In this document: positions 23,236 to 30,119 of the stretch, piece by piece
Layout of the letters: every line of letters starts with the position of its first letter
Position numbering within the stretch: position 1 is the first letter of the stretch
Source of the DNA: a bacterium
GTDB taxonomy: Bacteria; Actinomycetota; Acidimicrobiia; Spongiisociales; Spongiisociaceae
Direction: 5' to 3'
DNA length: 33,762 nucleotides
Assembly: GCA_028821235.1 (NCBI GenBank)
Contig: JAPPGV010000038.1
Location: forward strand, 1-33,762
The notes under the pieces: generated by a model
Seen by the model: only the letters and a program-made list of their open reading frames with translations
Told to the model about the DNA's origin: nothing
Databases searched by the model: none
Translations under genes and position numbers: made by a program

Positions 23236-24144
23236 ATGGAACCCCATACACCAGTCCCAGCCCCCACATCCGACGGACCCGGACGCAAAGGCGGAGGGTG
23301 TCGTCGGATCGCAATGTGGGCGGCCATGGTCGTTGGTGGTGTCTTGGTGCTCGGCGTGGTTCTCTCCTTGGTCGGTGGGGACGATGAGTTGACAACGCCA
23401 CAGGAGGAAGTGACCGGTGGTGACGCCGTTTCGGTTACGACAGCCACTCAGGCCACGACAACCACTCAGGCCACGACAACCACTCAGGCCACGACAACCA
23501 CGACCGAGCCGCTGATCCTGGACTATCCAGCAACCAGGGTGGCTGGTCGCGGGACTCGTGTTGCGGATCTGGAGATCATCGGCGGTGGGTTGTGCACGAT
23601 TACCGTAACCGTCAATGATAATGTTGACTCGTCCTTTGGTAGCGATATTGAGAGCAACTTCGCCGTTATTCAGGTTGATCCTCCCGGCGGCTTTGATGCT
23701 CTGTGGGTGAACGAGATTGCCCGGAGCGGAACATGGGAGAAAGCTGTCCGTTACGAAGTCGGCAGCGGGTGGGTAACAGTCCAGGTTGAGGCCGAGGGGG
23801 ACTGGGTTATCGAGTCCGACTGCAGCACACGGGTGGCCACTAGCTCCAGGGTGGCTGGTCGCGGGACTCGTGTTGCGGATCTGGAGATCATCGGCGGTGG
23901 GTTGTGCACGATTACCGTAACCGTCAATGATAATGTTGACTCGTCCTTTGGTAGCGATATTGAGAGCAACTTCGCCGTTATTCAGGTTGATCCTCCCGGC
24001 GGCTTTGATGCTCTGTGGGTGAACGAGATTGCCCGGAGCGGAACATGGGAGAAAGCTGTCCGTTACGAAGTCGGCAGCGGGTGGGTAACAGTCCAGGTTG
24101 AGGCCAAGGGGGACTGGGTTATCGAATCAAACTGCCGCGGTTAG
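23236..24144 (+). CDS. Membrane-anchored protein with two identical tandem domains, unknown function
   Basis: A 302-residue protein. A short Pro/Gly/Lys/Arg-rich cytosolic tail precedes one transmembrane helix (IAMWAAMVVGGVLVLGVVL, about 26-47). A Thr-rich linker follows, containing three TQATTT repeats, and then two copies of a ~98-residue beta-rich domain (RVAGRGTRVADLEIIGGG at the start, GDWVIES at the end), each with two Cys that could pair. The copies differ at a few residues near the end only. I recognise no family. Base and codon use is clearly less GC-rich than the neighbours, as in NDNVDSSFGSDIES encoded with AAT, GAT and ATT. ATG 23236 has a poor ribosome site. It sits between the mgd and mgs operons, convergent with the latter. 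Confidence 0.7.
   Translation: MEPHTPVPAPTSDGPGRKGGGCRRIAMWAAMVVGGVLVLGVVLSLVGGDDELTTPQEEVTGGDAVSVTTATQATTTTQATTTTQATTTTTEPLILDYPATRVAGRGTRVADLEIIGGGLCTITVTVNDNVDSSFGSDIESNFAVIQVDPPGGFDALWVNEIARSGTWEKAVRYEVGSGWVTVQVEAEGDWVIESDCSTRVATSSRVAGRGTRVADLEIIGGGLCTITVTVNDNVDSSFGSDIESNFAVIQVDPPGGFDALWVNEIARSGTWEKAVRYEVGSGWVTVQVEAKGDWVIESNCRG
23446..23499 (+). repeat. Three 18-bp repeats encoding a TQATTT linker
   Basis: ACTCAGGCCACGACAACC occurs three times head to tail (23446-23463, 23464-23481, 23482-23499). It encodes the Thr-rich spacer between the membrane helix and the repeated domains. Exact repetition makes copy-number change by slippage likely. Confidence 0.85.
23534..23828 (+). repeat. First copy of a ~295-bp tandem repeat (domain 1)
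   Basis: This segment is repeated 312 bases downstream. The first 260 bases (23534-23793) are identical to 23846-24105. The first difference is G23794 versus A24106 (Glu to Lys), with further changes only in the last ~30 bases. Confidence 0.95.
23846..24140 (+). repeat. Second copy of the ~295-bp tandem repeat (domain 2)
   Basis: This is the second copy, 312 bases after the first. A 17-base spacer encoding RVATS-like residues separates them. The lack of even silent changes over 260 bases points to a very recent duplication or to gene conversion. Confidence 0.95.
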
Positions 24145-24184
24145 GTGGTGCCTCGGAACAGTGAAGGCCAATGGAAGGTGGGCA

Positions 24185-25519
24185 TTAACGCTTCCGTCTG
24201 GCGCCGGGGATCCAGTTGGTGCCGGCTACCGGTACCTGGGCCATGGCGGCTGCTTCCACGGTGAGGGCGGCGAGGTCCTCCGGTTCGAGGTTGGAGACGT
24301 GCGACTTGCCGCAGGCCCGGGCGATGGTCTGGGTCTCCATGGTCAGCACCTGTAGGTAGTTGGCCAGGCGGCGTCCCGCGATCACGGGATCGAGGCGGGC
24401 GGTCAGCCGAGGATCCTGGGTGGCGATGCCGGCCGGGTCGGTCCCGTCCTGGAGGTCGTCCCAGAAACCCGCTGCCGAGCCCAGCTTGCGGTACTCGTCG
24501 TCATAAGCGGGATCGTTGTCGCCGAGGGCGATCAGCGCCGCGGTGCCGATCGAGACCGCATCCGCCCCGAGCGCCAGGGCCTTGGCCACGTCGGCGCCCG
24601 ATCGGATACCTCCCGACGCGATCAGCTTCACCGAGCCGCGGTGCACGTCGAGGTCCTGGAGGGCTCGGGTGGCTTCGGGGATGGCGGCGATGGTGGGTAT
24701 GCCCACGTGCTCGATGAACACGTCCTGGGTGGCGGCCGTGCCCCCTTGCAGGCCGTCGACCACCACCGCGTCGGCGCCGGCCTTGACGGCCAGGGCCGTG
24801 TCGTAGAAGGGTCGGGCCGCACCGATCTTGACGAAGATCGGGACCTGCCAGTCGACGATCTCGCGAAGCTCGTGGATCTTGATCTGCAGGTCGTCGGGTC
24901 CTGTCCAGTCGGGATGGCGGCAGGCCGACCGCTGGTCGATCCCGGAGGGCAGCGTGCGCATCCCCGCCACCCGCTCGCTCACCTTCTGGCCGAGGAGGAT
25001 GCCGCCCCCGCCCGGCTTGGCGCCCTGGCCCACCACCACCTCGATGGCGTCGCCTCGGCGCAGGTCGTCGGGATTCTGCCCGTATCGTGAAGGGAGGTAC
25101 TGGTACACGAGCTTCGATGAGTGCTCCCGCTCCTCCGGCAGCATCCCACCGTCCCCGCTCGTGGTCGAGGTGCCCATCGCGCTGGCGCCCCGGCCCAGTG
25201 CCTCCTTGGCCCGGGCGGATAGCGAGCCGAAGCTCATGCCGGCGATGGTGATGGGGATGTCGATCCGGAGGGGCCGGGCCGCCCGCTCCTCGCCGATGAC
25301 GAGATCGGTCCCGCACGACTCCCGGTAGCCCTCAAGGGGGTAGCGCGACATGGACGCCCCGAGAAACACCAGGTCGTCGAGGATCGGCATCTTCCGCTTG
25401 GCGCCCCAGCCCCGGATCCGGTAGACGCCGGTGTTGGCCGCCCGGTGGATCTCGGCGATCACATGGCGGTCGAACGTGTACGACTCACGCAGGCGCCAGC
25501 TGTCTCCTGGGCCGTTCAT
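24185..25519 (-). CDS. mgsC/glxD: N-methylglutamate synthase subunit C / FMN-binding glutamate synthase family protein (GlxD type)
   Basis: A 444-residue protein with the FMN/central barrel of glutamate synthase. Signature segments are MSFGSLSARAKEALGRGA, QGAKPGGGGILLGQKV, VKIGAARPFYDTAL, VDGLQGGTAATQD and LIASGGIRSGADVAKALALG, which hold FMN and the glutamate-like product. The Cys cluster that binds 3Fe-4S in GltB is absent: the matching region reads DDLQDGTDPAGIATQDP with no Cys. This absence is, as I recall, normal for the GlxD/MgsC group. In the pathway it would turn 2-oxoglutarate plus a methylamine-loaded donor into N-methylglutamate. ATG 25519 has GAGGAGAG upstream and overlaps the previous stop as ATGA. 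Confidence 0.87.
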   Translation of the reverse strand: MNGPGDSWRLRESYTFDRHVIAEIHRAANTGVYRIRGWGAKRKMPILDDLVFLGASMSRYPLEGYRESCGTDLVIGEERAARPLRIDIPITIAGMSFGSLSARAKEALGRGASAMGTSTTSGDGGMLPEEREHSSKLVYQYLPSRYGQNPDDLRRGDAIEVVVGQGAKPGGGGILLGQKVSERVAGMRTLPSGIDQRSACRHPDWTGPDDLQIKIHELREIVDWQVPIFVKIGAARPFYDTALAVKAGADAVVVDGLQGGTAATQDVFIEHVGIPTIAAIPEATRALQDLDVHRGSVKLIASGGIRSGADVAKALALGADAVSIGTAALIALGDNDPAYDDEYRKLGSAAGFWDDLQDGTDPAGIATQDPRLTARLDPVIAGRRLANYLQVLTMETQTIARACGKSHVSNLEPEDLAALTVEAAAMAQVPVAGTNWIPGARRKR

Positions 25520-26223
25520 CCGGCTCTCCTCGCTACTTCGGCGTTGATGTCGTCGATGTGGAAGTTGTAGAGGTTGCGGGCCGATCCGTACCGCTTGAAG
25601 TCCCACGGGTCGGCCTCCATGCCGGCGGCGGCGAGCAGCCCGGCAAGGGTCCGGGCGTGTTCGGGCCGCATGTCCTTCGCGATGGCGTCCGCGCCAAGGC
25701 TCTCCACCTCGCCCCGCACGTACATGTTGGCCTCGTATACGGAGTCCCCGAGATCGGCGCCCGCGTCACCGAGCACTGCCAGGTTCCCGGCCTGGGCCAT
25801 GAACGCGCTCATGTGGCCCACGTTGCCGCCCACCACGATGTCGGCGCCCTTCAGCGAGATACCGCACCGGGCCCCGGCGTTGCCCTCGATCACCACCAGC
25901 CCGCCGTGGCCGGTGGCGCCGGCCGACATGGTGGCGCTGCCGGTGATGCGCACGGTTCCCGACATGATGTTCTCGGCCAGCCCGGTGCTGGCGTTGCCGT
26001 CCACGTACACCGATCCCTTCTGGTGCATGCCGGCGCAGTAGTAGCCGACCGAACCGTGTACCTCTACGGCGATGTCGGCGTCGATGCCGCACGCGACCGC
26101 ATGGGCCCCGCGCGGGTTCAGCACCCGGAACGAGCCTTGCCGGGCCTGGTGGAGCGTCCGGTTGAGGTCGCGCAGCGGTGTCTCCGCTAGGTCGACCGTG
26201 GTGACCGGGTGCGGTGTGCTCAC
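25516..26223 (-). CDS. mgsB/glxC: N-methylglutamate synthase subunit B / GXGXG-motif protein (GlxC type)
   Basis: A 235-residue subunit corresponding to the C-terminal GXGXG beta-helix of the glutamate synthase large subunit. Repeating Gly patterns run from GSVGYYCAGMHQKGSVYVDG through GGLVVIEGNAGARCG, VVGGNVGHMSAFMAQ and VLGDAGADLGDSVYEA. It is structural, positioning the amidotransferase and FMN subunits. GTG 26223 overlaps the stop of the amidotransferase gene as GTGA (26223-26220), and its own stop overlaps the next start. The frame extends to 26820, but that part lies inside the amidotransferase gene and is rejected. Three-gene order A-B-C matches mgsABC and glxBCD. Confidence 0.87.
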   Translation of the reverse strand: MSTPHPVTTVDLAETPLRDLNRTLHQARQGSFRVLNPRGAHAVACGIDADIAVEVHGSVGYYCAGMHQKGSVYVDGNASTGLAENIMSGTVRITGSATMSAGATGHGGLVVIEGNAGARCGISLKGADIVVGGNVGHMSAFMAQAGNLAVLGDAGADLGDSVYEANMYVRGEVESLGADAIAKDMRPEHARTLAGLLAAAGMEADPWDFKRYGSARNLYNFHIDDINAEVARRAG

Positions 26224-27119
26224 GCAGCCCTGGTCCACGTGTAGATGACGCCCGGCGCCGGCTCCCACACGGTGGCGTGGCCGGAGTCGGGAAGGTGGGT
26301 GATGGCCCGGTACTCCGAGGACATGGCCACCCAGTCGTCGGTCTCGGCGACGATCGCCGGCTTGCAGGCGATGGGGTCCCTCAGGATGGCGAAGCCGTCC
26401 TCGATGCCGATCGCGAACGTGAAGAACCCGTCCAGGGCCAGCAGGGCGCGCTCGAGGGCCTGCTTCAGGCTGTCGCCTTCCCGGAGCCGCCACGCCAGGT
26501 AACCGGCGGCGACTTCGGAGTCGTTCTCGGTCTGGAACATCTCGCCCTGCCGCTCGAGCCGGGTCCGGAGCCAGTTGTAGTTCGACAGGGATCCGTTGTG
26601 GACGAGGCAGGTGTCGGCTCCGGTGGCGAAGGGGTGGGAGCCGTTGGTGGTGACCGCCGACTCGGTCGCCATCCGCGTGTGGGCGAGGGCGTGGGTTCCG
26701 GAGCGGGAGCGGAGGTCGTAGTTGATGGCTACCAGATCGGGATCGCCGACCGCCTTGTATATCTCGATCTGGGTTCCATAGCTGAGGACATCGAGTTCGG
26801 GGGAGTTGTCGATCAACCACTGGCGGGCCCGGCTGCCGTCGCCCGCGGTCTCGAGAACGGCGTGATCCCGGATCGGCCGGACCGACACTTCGGCCTCCAG
26901 AACGTTCTCGAGGTCGGCCCCGGTCCGGCTCCAGTCGGGCCTCTGTCCTTCCGCCAGCACGGTTATGCGGGTCGTCCCGGCTCGACCCTGGTCGTAGACG
27001 GCGAAGCCGGCGCTGTCGGGGCCGCGGTCACGCATCTCGTGCAGCATGCTGGCAGTGAGTTCTCCCAGCCTCGGCTGGAACCGTTCGGTCTTCAAGAAGA
27101 GGCCGACGATGCCGCACAT
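26220..27119 (-). CDS. mgsA/glxB: N-methylglutamate synthase subunit A / class II glutamine amidotransferase (GlxB type)
   Basis: A 299-residue Ntn-type amidotransferase. After Met removal the nucleophile is Cys2 in MCGIVGLFLK. RDRGPDSAGF, HNGSLSNYNWLR and TENDSEVAA are the oxyanion and glutamine-binding motifs of class II enzymes. In glutamate synthase this domain releases ammonia from glutamine. In the N-methylglutamate pathway it is proposed to release methylamine from gamma-glutamylmethylamide. ATG 27119 is fixed by the Cys2 requirement and by GGGAGGG just upstream on the minus strand; the longer frame from 27173 is rejected. It is first of the minus-strand operon and divergent from the glutamine-synthetase-family gene. 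Confidence 0.88.
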   Translation of the reverse strand: MCGIVGLFLKTERFQPRLGELTASMLHEMRDRGPDSAGFAVYDQGRAGTTRITVLAEGQRPDWSRTGADLENVLEAEVSVRPIRDHAVLETAGDGSRARQWLIDNSPELDVLSYGTQIEIYKAVGDPDLVAINYDLRSRSGTHALAHTRMATESAVTTNGSHPFATGADTCLVHNGSLSNYNWLRTRLERQGEMFQTENDSEVAAGYLAWRLREGDSLKQALERALLALDGFFTFAIGIEDGFAILRDPIACKPAIVAETDDWVAMSSEYRAITHLPDSGHATVWEPAPGVIYTWTRAA

Positions 27120-27157
27120 GGTGCCCTCCCGATCGGATCGCCCCAGCACCGCGGGGC

Positions 27158-27186
27158 TAATGTAGCCTCGCACACTACTAGCGAGG
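27158..27186. promoter_or_regulatory. Palindrome and overlapping -10 boxes in the mgs/gmaS divergent promoter
   Basis: CCTCGC at 27166-27171 and GCGAGG at 27181-27186 form a 6-bp inverted repeat with a nine-base spacer. Directly beside it, 27159-27164 reads TACATT on the minus strand, a TAnnnT -10 box giving a leader of about 30-35 bases for mgsA. The plus strand reads TAATGT at 27158-27163, which could serve gmaS. A regulator at the palindrome would sit between -10 and -35 of the mgs promoter. This is inference from spacing only. Confidence 0.4.
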
Positions 27187-27233
27187 TCCCGTTTCCCAGC
27201 AGCCCTCGCCGGGGTTCCGTAGCTGTCTCGATT

Positions 27234-27260
27234 GCCGGGAAGCTGCCTGCCGGGAAGCTG
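27234..27260 (+). repeat. Two 12-bp direct repeats upstream of the gmaS-type gene
   Basis: GCCGGGAAGCTG occurs at 27234-27245 and 27249-27260, a 15-base period. The second copy ends just before the ribosome site GAGGAGG (27264-27270) of the GTG 27276 start. It may be a regulator or RNA-structure element, or a simple local duplication. Confidence 0.5.
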
Positions 27261-27275
27261 TCTGAGGAGGTTGAC

Positions 27276-28634
27276 GTGGGCTCAGTGGAGGACATCCGGT
27301 CCCGAATCGAAGCGGATGGCGTGGAGTTCATCTACGCCATGTTCGTGGAGATGCACGGCAAGCCGTGCGCGAAGCTGGTGCCCGTCGAGGCGCTCGACGG
27401 CCTGATGGCCGACGGCGCCGGGTTCGCAGGTTTCGCGGCCGGTCCCATGGGCCAGGACCCTTCCGCGCCCGACATCCTGGCGATACCGGACCCCGCCTCC
27501 TACACCCAACTCCCTTGGCAACCGAACGTCGCCGTCATGCAGTGTGATCCCACCGTGGAGGGCGAGCTGTGGCCCTACGCCCCCCGGGTCATCCTGCGCA
27601 ATGCCCTGGACTCGCTGGCGGAGCGCAACCTGGTCCTCAAAGCCGGTTTCGAAGCCGAGTACTCCATGGTGGCTCGTGGCGATGACGGCACGATCCGGGT
27701 TGCCGACCCGCTCGACACCGATCCGCGACCCTGTTACGACGCCCGCCTGCTCACCCGCATGCTGCCCCATCTGACCGAGGTGTCGAAGCACATGAACGCC
27801 ATGGGTTGGGAGAACTACGCCAACGACCACGAGGACGCCAACGGCCAGTTCGAGCAGAACTGGAAGTACTCGGATGCCCTGACCACAGCCGACCGGCTCA
27901 TCCTGTTCCGCTTCATGGTCCATACGCTGGCCCAGCGGGACGGGCGCTTTGCGACCTTCATGCCCAAGCCGTTCGCCGACCGGACCGGGAACGGGCTCCA
28001 TGCCCACATGAGCCTGTGGACCGGGGACACGGACGAGCCGCTCTTTCCCGCCGGTGATACGGATAGCAAGGGTCTGGGTCTCAGCGAGCTGGCCTACCAG
28101 TTCACTGCCGGCCTGCTGGCCAATGCCGAGTCGCTGGTGGCGGTGGCGTGCCCGATCGTCAACTCGTACAAGCGGATGGGTGTGGGCGCGCCCACCTCCG
28201 GAGCGACCTGGGCGCCGGCCTATGCGGCCTACGGCGGCAACAACCGCACTCACATGATCCGGGTACCCGAGCCGGACCGGATCGAGATCCGGCTTCCCGA
28301 CGGCGCCGCCAACCCCTACCTGCTGTTCGCCGCCATCCTGGCCTGCGGTCTCGACGGTGTCGACAACCAGCTGGATCCCGGCGCGCCCAACACCGACAAC
28401 CTCTTCACCCTCTCGAGCGAGGAGGTGGCCGCCCGGGGCATCAGGACCCTGCCGCCGACGTTGCTGCACGCGGCGGACAACCTGGCCGGCAACGACGTGC
28501 TGCGCGCCGGCCTGGGCATGACGGCCGACGGGCCCTACAGCGACTACTTCGCGGTGGTCAAGCGGCAGGAGTTCCTCGACCACCACCATCAGGTAACCCG
28601 ATCCGAGGTGGACCAATACCTCACGCTGTTCTGA
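27276..28634 (+). CDS. gmaS/glnT: Glutamine-synthetase family protein, probable gamma-glutamylmethylamide synthetase
   Basis: A 452-residue GS-fold ligase. Metal and nucleotide motifs include FEAEYS, NDHEDANGQFEQNW, GNGLHAHMSLW, SYKRMGVGAP, NRTHMIRVP and RIEIRLPDGAANPYL. The YDARLLTRMLP segment and overall length match the GlnT/GMAS branch rather than GlnA, which is usually near 470 with an adenylylated Tyr loop that I do not see. GMAS joins methylamine to glutamate with ATP. GTG 27276 follows GAGGAGG at five bases; an upstream extension runs through the mgs promoter and is rejected. Divergent from mgsABC and near mgdABCD, its best reading is gmaS. Sequence alone cannot exclude a true glutamine synthetase. 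Confidence 0.85.
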   Translation: MGSVEDIRSRIEADGVEFIYAMFVEMHGKPCAKLVPVEALDGLMADGAGFAGFAAGPMGQDPSAPDILAIPDPASYTQLPWQPNVAVMQCDPTVEGELWPYAPRVILRNALDSLAERNLVLKAGFEAEYSMVARGDDGTIRVADPLDTDPRPCYDARLLTRMLPHLTEVSKHMNAMGWENYANDHEDANGQFEQNWKYSDALTTADRLILFRFMVHTLAQRDGRFATFMPKPFADRTGNGLHAHMSLWTGDTDEPLFPAGDTDSKGLGLSELAYQFTAGLLANAESLVAVACPIVNSYKRMGVGAPTSGATWAPAYAAYGGNNRTHMIRVPEPDRIEIRLPDGAANPYLLFAAILACGLDGVDNQLDPGAPNTDNLFTLSSEEVAARGIRTLPPTLLHAADNLAGNDVLRAGLGMTADGPYSDYFAVVKRQEFLDHHHQVTRSEVDQYLTLF

Positions 28635-28721
28635 CCGCTTCAGCGCCATCGGTCCCGGGGGTGTCAGCGAGTCCGGTGACATGAGCCGGTGCCGGGAGTC
28701 CCGTATAGGGGTGAGGTCGAA

Positions 28722-29198
28722 GTGCCGGTGACGTGGTCGGCTTTCCGAGAGGCCGCGCCCGGTCTGGCTGCCGCCGTCCAGGAAAGATTCGAGAGCCACC
28801 GCCACGCGGTGATGGCGACCCTGCGGCGTGACGGGGCACCACGTCTCTCGGGTATGGAGGCTCCTATCCGGGATGGCCACCTGTGGCTGGCGATGGACAC
28901 CGGTTCGCGCAAGGCAGACGATCTCCGGCGAGATCCGCGTTTCTCGGTGCACAGTGCCCCCGACGGGGAGGACCTGGCTTCGGGTGACGCCCGGATCGAG
29001 GGGCGGGTCGTGCCGGCGCTGGAAACAGACGTGGCCCTCTTCGTAGGAGGCCATCGATTCCCGATCGACGATCCCTCGACCATGGCGCTGTTCACGGCCG
29101 ACGTCAGCCGGGTGGTCCTCGCTCGCGTGGTGGATCGGTCCTTGGCTGTGACTACGTGGACGCCGGAGGGCGGGATAGCCGAGATCCGCTTACCCTGA
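28722..29198 (+). CDS. Pyridoxamine 5'-phosphate oxidase (PPOX) family protein
   Basis: A 158-residue split-barrel protein. FESHRHAVMATLRRDGAPRLSG is the family's first strands, followed by HLWLAMDTGSRKADDLRRDPRFSVHS, where the Lys and Arg normally hold FMN or F420 phosphate. Length is that of the small PPOX/F420-binding group common in actinobacteria, not of PdxH. GTG 28722 has GAGG five bases upstream; GTG 28689 would add 11 residues. Cofactor (FMN, F420 or heme) is undetermined. It begins 87 bases after the gmaS-type gene, so it might be read from the same promoter, but a link to C1 metabolism is not shown. Confidence 0.8.
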   Translation: MPVTWSAFREAAPGLAAAVQERFESHRHAVMATLRRDGAPRLSGMEAPIRDGHLWLAMDTGSRKADDLRRDPRFSVHSAPDGEDLASGDARIEGRVVPALETDVALFVGGHRFPIDDPSTMALFTADVSRVVLARVVDRSLAVTTWTPEGGIAEIRLP

Positions 29199-29306
29199 CC
29201 CCTATCCGGTTCGGGTCAAAGGTGTCACGCGGAGAGGTGTCTTCAAACCGATCCGGACCCGTTCGCGTCCCCGCCTTGGCAAGCCCACCACGGGTAGCTC
29301 GATCGA

Positions 29307-30011
29307 TCAAGTTGATCTATGGCTCCCTGTTCGGCCTGTCTTGATCAACTTCCAACCCAACAGACCCATGTAGACGATCCCGCCCAGCGACATCCCTGCG
29401 AAAGCGGGCGCCAGCGCCAGTTCCAACGTGTTCGAATGCCACGCGGCGATGAACAGCCCCAGCGCCGCCACGGACAGCACCGCAACGACCAAGTTCAGCA
29501 CCGGGGGAATGCGCAAGGGCTCAGGCCGCAAGGCCAGTCCCAGTGCCAAGATCGCCGCTCCGGTAAAGCCCACGACTATCGAGGTGAATTGCAGCCCGAA
29601 CACCAGGCGCTGCATCTCGTGGGCCGATTGGAGCCACTCCTGTTCTCGCTCCCCACTGGTCTCCAGCGCCGCCACTCCCAAGCCGGTGATCATGTAGTCG
29701 AGGCCTCGCATCACCATCTGCAACACCAGGCCGAAGACCATCCCCAGAAGGCCGAGTTGTGCCAGAGGGTCGACATGCCCTCGAAGGGTCAGGAGGCCAT
29801 GAAACATGAGCAGGCCGCCCAAGAGGATCAAGAGAGGGACGGTGTAGGAGAGCTCCTGGTTGCGCGCCATCGCCAGCGTGAGGTCGGTGAGGCTGGTGCT
29901 CGGCACGGTGTCCACAGCGCCGCGGCCCGGCGAGAGGGCATAACCCAACGCCACCGCCGCGGTCCCTAGCAGGAGTGACCAGCCGCCGAGCTGCCTTTCG
30001 GACAAACGCAT
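29307..30011 (-). CDS. Six-helix integral membrane protein, unknown function
   Basis: About 234 residues with six hydrophobic helices: WSLLLGTAAVALGYAL, VPLLILLGGLLMFHGLL, LGLLGMVFGLVLQMVM, SIVVGFTGAAILALGLAL, LNLVVAVLSVAALGLFI and AGMSLGGIVYMGLLGW. Loops are short, and a soluble loop holds REQEWLQSAHEMQRL. No catalytic motif or transporter signature is evident. ATG 30011 (MRLSERQLGG) is preferred because upstream codons to 30101 lie in the divergent promoter region of the DUF885 gene; its ribosome site is weak. It is monocistronic. Confidence 0.65.
   Translation of the reverse strand: MRLSERQLGGWSLLLGTAAVALGYALSPGRGAVDTVPSTSLTDLTLAMARNQELSYTVPLLILLGGLLMFHGLLTLRGHVDPLAQLGLLGMVFGLVLQMVMRGLDYMITGLGVAALETSGEREQEWLQSAHEMQRLVFGLQFTSIVVGFTGAAILALGLALRPEPLRIPPVLNLVVAVLSVAALGLFIAAWHSNTLELALAPAFAGMSLGGIVYMGLLGWKLIKTGRTGSHRST
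29309..29351. repeat. 9-bp inverted repeat at the end of the six-helix membrane protein gene
   Basis: AAGTTGATC (29309-29317) and GATCAACTT (29343-29351) can form a stem with a 25-base loop spanning the last codons of the minus-strand membrane protein. It lies between convergent genes and could help termination, though no T run is seen. Confidence 0.35.
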
Positions 30012-30105
30012 GGTAGGTCCCACGTTACTCCCAAGGCCGACGGGGTAGTGAACGCTCACCATCAACCCAGCGTCAGCGCCACCGACGGTCAGCCTCGCCA
30101 ACCGG

Positions 30106-30111
30106 TACGCT
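30106..30111 (+). promoter_or_regulatory. Candidate -10 box of a leaderless DUF885 transcript
   Basis: TACGCT fits TAnnnT and ends eight bases before ATG 30120, while no Shine-Dalgarno precedes that ATG. This spacing fits transcription starting at or next to the start codon. Confidence 0.4.
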
Positions 30112-30119
30112 CTGGTCCG

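Noticed and set aside
23446-23499. Short regular repeats considered as a CRISPR array
   Set aside because: The units are directly adjacent with no spacers and encode an in-frame Thr-rich linker.
23534-24140. Long direct repeats considered as insertion-sequence or composite-element ends
   Set aside because: They lie wholly inside one open frame, keep the frame (312-bp offset), have no transposase between them and encode the same protein domain.
27282-29054. A 590-codon minus-strand open frame
   Set aside because: It runs antisense through the GS-family gene and the PPOX gene. The plus-strand products have clear motifs; this one has none and low-complexity composition.
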